A stretch of DNA of 9,958 bases from positions 1-9,958 of the forward strand of contig JAFZRG010000255.1 in the NCBI GenBank assembly GCA_017619985.1, read 5' to 3'. Shown here piece after piece: positions 6,351-9,958 of this stretch. Position 1 is the first letter of the stretch. Each line of letters begins with the position of its first letter. The translations under genes and the position numbers were made by a program. The stretch comes from Bacillota bacterium (GTDB lineage: Bacteria > Bacillota > Clostridia > Peptostreptococcales > Anaerovoracaceae). The notes under the pieces are model-generated. The model ran no database searches, was not told where the DNA came from, and saw only the letters and a list, made by a program, of their open reading frames with translations.

Positions 6351-7067
6351 ATGAAGACGATACAGGAACGGATGCGCCTTTTCCACAACAATGCGGGACC
6401 CCTGCACAAGGAAGTGGATGAGCGCATCTCAAAATTCGATAAGAAGAAAGCCAAGCGCGTCGCCGTCGCGGCAGGCCTGGCAGCCGCCGTCCTGGTCGGA
6501 AGCCTGTTCTCCGGGCCCGACGACATCACCGGCAGCAATGCGCAGGAGATGCTGAATCCCACGCCGATCGTGATGGACATCGGTTCCGTCGACGCGGACG
6601 TACAGGATGAAGAACCCGCTCCCGAAGAAGCGAAGAAGAGCGGCATCAAGGCGAGACTCCGCGCGGCGATCCTGTCCATGCCGAAGTGGGTGCGCGTCGC
6701 TGTCTGCGTTCCTCTGTGGGGGCTCGGGTATGCTCTGCTTCTATTGGGGAGCTTTCTTAAGGTCGCCCTGACGCCTTTCGCGGGGATCCTGTTGTCAGGG
6801 CTCATCGGCATAGCGGTCATGATCGGCCTGTTCGGGGTCACGGCAAAGCTGCTGTTCCCGGATATGCCTTGGAGAAAGATCTTCAGCAAGACGAACCTGA
6901 TCATCCTGATCGTGACCGGCATCGCCCTCACGGCAGCTGACATCATCGTGCCTCATTATTACAGCGGGTATCCTTACGTGGCGGCAGCGGTCAAATTCAC
7001 CGCCGCGCTGGTCGTGATCAATATCCTGCTGGCCAGGCTGAAAAAGCTCGCTGAGAAATTCGCATAA
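6351..7067 (+). CDS. Unknown multi-pass membrane protein
   Basis: I do not recognise this 238-residue protein. Residues 1-36 are charged, with a basic patch at 31-36 (KKKAKR). A hydrophobic segment follows at about 37-53. Then comes a hydrophilic stretch at about 54-108 with an acidic patch (81-94), then two to three hydrophobic segments between about 115 and 168, and two more at about 182-200 and 208-228, ending in a basic tail. It is thus probably a five- or six-pass inner-membrane protein with no visible catalytic motif. The start is uncertain: ATG 6351 has no ribosome binding site and sits next to a -10 box. The in-frame ATG at 6372 has AGGA (6364-6367) only four bases upstream and would drop seven residues. 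Its stop is 6 bases from the DMT transporter start, so the two are likely co-expressed. Confidence 0.8.
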   Translation: MKTIQERMRLFHNNAGPLHKEVDERISKFDKKKAKRVAVAAGLAAAVLVGSLFSGPDDITGSNAQEMLNPTPIVMDIGSVDADVQDEEPAPEEAKKSGIKARLRAAILSMPKWVRVAVCVPLWGLGYALLLLGSFLKVALTPFAGILLSGLIGIAVMIGLFGVTAKLLFPDMPWRKIFSKTNLIILIVTGIALTAADIIVPHYYSGYPYVAAAVKFTAALVVINILLARLKKLAEKFA

Positions 7068-7073
7068 CCCCTT

Positions 7074-7910
7074 ATGATCTATCTACTGTTCGCGGTCCTC
7101 TGCGGCTCGTCCATCAACCTGGGCTTTGCGCTGGCAGGAAAGAAAAACCTCGACAATCTCAATACGACGCTCCTGAACTACATCGCCGCCTGCGGGATCT
7201 CCGCAGTCGGCTTTCTCATGAAGATGCAGGGCGGACAGGAAAGGGCCTTCACCGGGCATATCACCGTGCCTTTGGCGCTGTTTGCCGGGGTCATCTATCT
7301 CGTGTGCCTGCTGTTCGTCCAGAAGGCCATCGCGCAGACCGGACCGAGCGCCACGACGATGTTCAACCGCCTGTCCATGGTCTTTCCGGTGCTCGTCTCC
7401 ATCTTCGTGTTCCACGAGCACGCGGGGATCGTCCGCTGGCTGGGCATCGCGCTGGCCATCGCCAGCCTCATCATTTTCAACTGGGAAGGCGGCGTGAGAT
7501 TCCAGGGCGTGCTGATGCAGCTGTGGATCTCCGGGGGCTTCGCGGAGCTGTGCAACAGCCTGTTCGCAAGGCTGTGCCCGCAGGAGGACAAACCGTTCTA
7601 CATGACCCTGGTCTTCGGTACGGCGGGCCTGCTCACCGCGGCACTGCTGCTCCGCAGAAAGGGCCCGAAGATCAGCGGCAGGGAAGTGCTGCTGGGGCTC
7701 GTCATCGGCTGCGTGAACCTCGGAAGCGCCAGTTTTACTGTGAGCGCGCTGCAGCGCCTGCCCAACAGCATCGTCTACCCGACGATCACCGTCAGCATCA
7801 TCCTGCTGACGACCGTCATCGGCGTGCTGTTCTTCGGCGATAAACTCGAAAGGAAACACAAGATCGCGATGGCGGCGGCCATCGCCGCGGTCATCATCCT
7901 CAACCTGTGA
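7074..7910 (+). CDS. EamA/DMT-family transporter
   Basis: A 278-residue inner-membrane protein made almost wholly of hydrophobic segments, about ten, matching the two five-helix halves of the drug/metabolite transporter (EamA) fold. The two halves end alike. The first has F113-H-E followed by a helix ending in IIFN (about 113-136). The second has F254-G-D-K followed by a helix ending in IILNL (about 254-278). This repeat, with an acidic residue in the loop before the last helix of each half, is typical of EamA proteins. The substrate is unknown; amino acids or other small metabolites are common for the family. The start codon follows the previous stop by 6 bases with no clear ribosome binding site, pointing to translational coupling. 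The stop is one base before the addB ATG. Confidence 0.88.
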   Translation: MIYLLFAVLCGSSINLGFALAGKKNLDNLNTTLLNYIAACGISAVGFLMKMQGGQERAFTGHITVPLALFAGVIYLVCLLFVQKAIAQTGPSATTMFNRLSMVFPVLVSIFVFHEHAGIVRWLGIALAIASLIIFNWEGGVRFQGVLMQLWISGGFAELCNSLFARLCPQEDKPFYMTLVFGTAGLLTAALLLRRKGPKISGREVLLGLVIGCVNLGSASFTVSALQRLPNSIVYPTITVSIILLTTVIGVLFFGDKLERKHKIAMAAAIAAVIILNL

Positions 7911-7911
7911 T

Positions 7912-9958
7912 ATGCTGAACCTCTTCACCGCCCGGGCCGACACCGACCTGCTGGACCTTTGTCTGGACGGCATCGGCAGGGATCTGGAAAACATCCATAA
8001 CGGTACTTCTGCCGCGCGGCACATCGTATTGATCGTGCCGGCCCAGTTTACGCTGGAAGCAGAAGAAGCTGCCTTCCGCAAGTTCGATGCGAAGGGCTTT
8101 TTTGATTTTCATATCATGTCCGGCGCCAGGCTGAACCTGCAGATCCTGAAAGAATGCGGCGCCCCGGGCACGGCGGCCGTCAACACGCTCGGCCGCACCA
8201 TGCTGCTGCGCAGGATCGCAGGGCAGCATAAAGAAGAGATGCAGGCATTCGGCAGCGTGTGCGATTCGTCCGAATTCCTGAAGATGGCCGGCGATTTCCT
8301 CGTCCAGATGAAGCAGAACCAGGTGCAGACGGCGGATCTTCCGCAGATTCGGGCTGCTGCGCCGGAGGAGTCTCTTCTGGCGAAGAAGCTGGCCGACATG
8401 CAGCTGCTGGCGGAAGGCTACGACGAAGCCATGGCCGGCAAATTCAACGATTCCGAAGATATGCTGCGCTTCGTCGCGGGGCAGATGGAGGACAGCCGCT
8501 TCGTGAAGGACGGCATCTTCTGGTACTACGGCTTCTATTCGTTCACGCGGCGCGAGCTCGACTTCATGCGCGCATTGCTGAAGAACAGCCGCGGCCTGAA
8601 CGTGACGCTCACGATGGGCAGCAGCGCCGACCCCGACGCATCCCTGTTCGCGGCGCCCGGCAGAGCGGCCTCCGCCCTGCTGCAGATCGCCCGAGAAGAA
8701 GGCGAAGAGGCGAAGATTCTATCCGCCCGCGGCGCGTTCCCGAGAAGTCTGCCGTCCGAATTCAAACATCTGGAAAAGAATCTGTACAGCCTGCCGCCGG
8801 AACGCTTCGGCGGGGACCCGGAGCACATCCGTCTCGTCCGCTGTTCCAACCCGTTCACCCAAGCCGAGACGATCGCTTCCGATATCCTGACGCTCGTGCG
8901 CGACAAAGGTCTACAGTACGATGAGATCTCCATCCTGACCGAAGACATGGCCGGACAGGGATCCGCCCTGCGCAGGGTCTGCCGGCAGATGGGCATTCCC
9001 CTCTTTGCGGATGAAAAGCGCGCCGTCGGACACAGCCCGGCGATCCGGACCGCCGCCGCCCTGCTGGATTTTGCCGCAGGCAGCCGCCGCGCGTCCGACA
9101 TGACCGCCTGCTTAAAGCCAGGCCTGCTGACCGTCCCCGCCGCGGAAGATGCCGCGGATCTCGAGATGTTCGAGAATTACTGCAGGCAGTATCATATCCG
9201 CGGAGACGCCTTTTTCAGGCCGCTGCGCTACGGCGTCAATACGTACGGCGAAGAAGGCATGGCCAAACTGGAAGCCATCCGCAGCCAGCTGGCGGATCTG
9301 CTGTCGCCCTTCCTCGGCGCGATGGAAGAAGCGAAGACCGTCCGCGAGAAGAGCGAAGTGCTTTATCGGTTCCTCGCCGATCGTTTGCACATGCCCGAAA
9401 AGCTGCAGGCGAGCGCTCTGTCGCTCGCGGAGGCGCAGATGCTGGACGCCGCCGAAGAACAGCAGCAGATCTGGGGCGTGTTCTGCGGCCTGCTCGACCA
9501 GTGCGTCGAACTGCTCGGAGAAGATGAGATGACCACGGAGGAATACGCGCAGCTCCTGACGGATTCGTTTAACGATATCAAAGTCGGTCTGCTGCCGCAG
9601 GCGCAGGGACGCGTCCTGCTGGGAACGCTCAGCCGCTCCCTGACCGGCCGCTGCAAAGCGCTGTTCCTGGCGGGGGTCAACGAAGGGATCCTTCCGAAAC
9701 AGGGCTCCGCCGAAGCCATCCTCAGCCAGAGAGAACTCGAAGAACTGAAGGGGAAAGGCTTTACGCTGGCCAAGACGGACGCCGTCCTGCAGGAGGAAAA
9801 CGACCTGAGCGTCTACAGCGCCTTTACGCTCCCCGCGGAGCAGCTCACCGCGTGCTGGTGCGTCTCCGACGCCGAAGGCAAGGAACTGAAGCCCTCGCCG
9901 CTGGTGCGCCAGCTGCGGGCTATGTTCCCGGATCTGCCCGAGGAAGAGGACGTCGAGA
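7912..9958 (+). CDS. addB: ATP-dependent helicase/nuclease subunit AddB, N-terminal part (cut by window edge)
   Basis: AddB pairs with AddA to unwind and trim double-strand DNA ends and start RecA-dependent repair. The first 682 codons are visible; full AddB is usually about 1,100-1,150 residues. Seen: the N-terminal strand HIVLIVPAQFTLEAEE (37-52), close to the AddB signature VPxQ; a motif at about 306-320 (IRLVRCSNPFTQAE) before a dI-type stretch (YDEISILTED); and the late helicase-like block LLGTLSRS (569-576) then ALFLAGVNEGILP (583-595), very characteristic of AddB/RexB. The C-terminal nuclease domain with its iron-sulfur cysteines lies off the edge. Odd: the P-loop (GRSGSGKT type) that usually opens Bacillota AddB is absent; residues 5-17 hold no G-x4-GK[ST]. 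The ATG at 7912 is one base after the preceding stop and has no ribosome binding site, so coupled re-initiation is likely. addA is expected downstream. Confidence 0.9.
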   Translation, partial: MLNLFTARADTDLLDLCLDGIGRDLENIHNGTSAARHIVLIVPAQFTLEAEEAAFRKFDAKGFFDFHIMSGARLNLQILKECGAPGTAAVNTLGRTMLLRRIAGQHKEEMQAFGSVCDSSEFLKMAGDFLVQMKQNQVQTADLPQIRAAAPEESLLAKKLADMQLLAEGYDEAMAGKFNDSEDMLRFVAGQMEDSRFVKDGIFWYYGFYSFTRRELDFMRALLKNSRGLNVTLTMGSSADPDASLFAAPGRAASALLQIAREEGEEAKILSARGAFPRSLPSEFKHLEKNLYSLPPERFGGDPEHIRLVRCSNPFTQAETIASDILTLVRDKGLQYDEISILTEDMAGQGSALRRVCRQMGIPLFADEKRAVGHSPAIRTAAALLDFAAGSRRASDMTACLKPGLLTVPAAEDAADLEMFENYCRQYHIRGDAFFRPLRYGVNTYGEEGMAKLEAIRSQLADLLSPFLGAMEEAKTVREKSEVLYRFLADRLHMPEKLQASALSLAEAQMLDAAEEQQQIWGVFCGLLDQCVELLGEDEMTTEEYAQLLTDSFNDIKVGLLPQAQGRVLLGTLSRSLTGRCKALFLAGVNEGILPKQGSAEAILSQRELEELKGKGFTLAKTDAVLQEENDLSVYSAFTLPAEQLTACWCVSDAEGKELKPSPLVRQLRAMFPDLPEEEDVE

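Noticed and set aside
7083..8081. Minus-strand open frame (332 codons) opposite the DMT transporter
   Set aside because: Its low-complexity Gln/Asp/Arg/His-rich sequence mirrors the hydrophobic codons of the transporter; no plausible protein family.
8259..8924. Plus-strand open frame in another phase inside addB
   Set aside because: It is Arg/Gly/Ala-rich and lies wholly within the well-supported addB frame.

Overview
The window looks like chromosomal DNA of a GC-rich, low-accessory member of the Bacillota (most likely class Clostridia). The reasons are strong AGGAGG-type ribosome binding sites on several genes, a perfect CIRCE operator (the HrcA heat-shock site), an AddB-type recombination nuclease subunit, an M20D amidohydrolase and Rho-independent hairpin terminators. 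The genus cannot be named from sequence alone. No mobile element, CRISPR array, tRNA or rRNA was seen, and the longest stretch without a gene is about 150 bases.

Layout. (1) Positions 1-911, minus strand: the N-terminal 303 codons of ftsH, the membrane AAA+ zinc protease, running off the left edge. (2) 912-1036: a compact divergent control region with a strong extended -10 promoter for ftsH, a perfect CIRCE whose arms extend to 12 bp, and a second promoter facing right. (3) 1037-2827, plus strand: a small single-pass membrane protein of unknown function and an MFS transporter, probably one transcript. (4) 2842-2872: a hairpin terminator shared by two convergent transcripts. (5) 2889-6200, minus strand: read 5' to 3', a class I glutamine amidotransferase-like (peptidase C26) hydrolase, an intergenic terminator, an M20D amidohydrolase, and a membrane-anchored M23 cell-wall endopeptidase. 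(6) 6201-6350: an AT-rich divergent promoter region. (7) 6351-9958, plus strand: an unknown multi-pass membrane protein, an EamA/DMT-family transporter, and the first 682 codons of addB, which runs off the right edge. These three genes are almost touching.

How the parts work together. FtsH degrades damaged membrane and regulatory proteins, and the CIRCE over its -35 box suggests direct HrcA repression released by heat or protein-folding stress. The same operator sits 5 bases from the rightward promoter, so the unknown protein and the MFS pump may share that control. The C26 and M20D hydrolases look like a small gamma-glutamyl/acyl-amino-acid salvage pair. AddB is half of the AddAB helicase-nuclease that processes double-strand breaks; addA would be expected just beyond the right edge. 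I see no clear new multi-gene system. The points most worth a second look are CIRCE on ftsH, the missing P-loop in AddB, a possibly leaderless gene at 6351, and a terminator placed directly before the amidohydrolase ribosome binding site.
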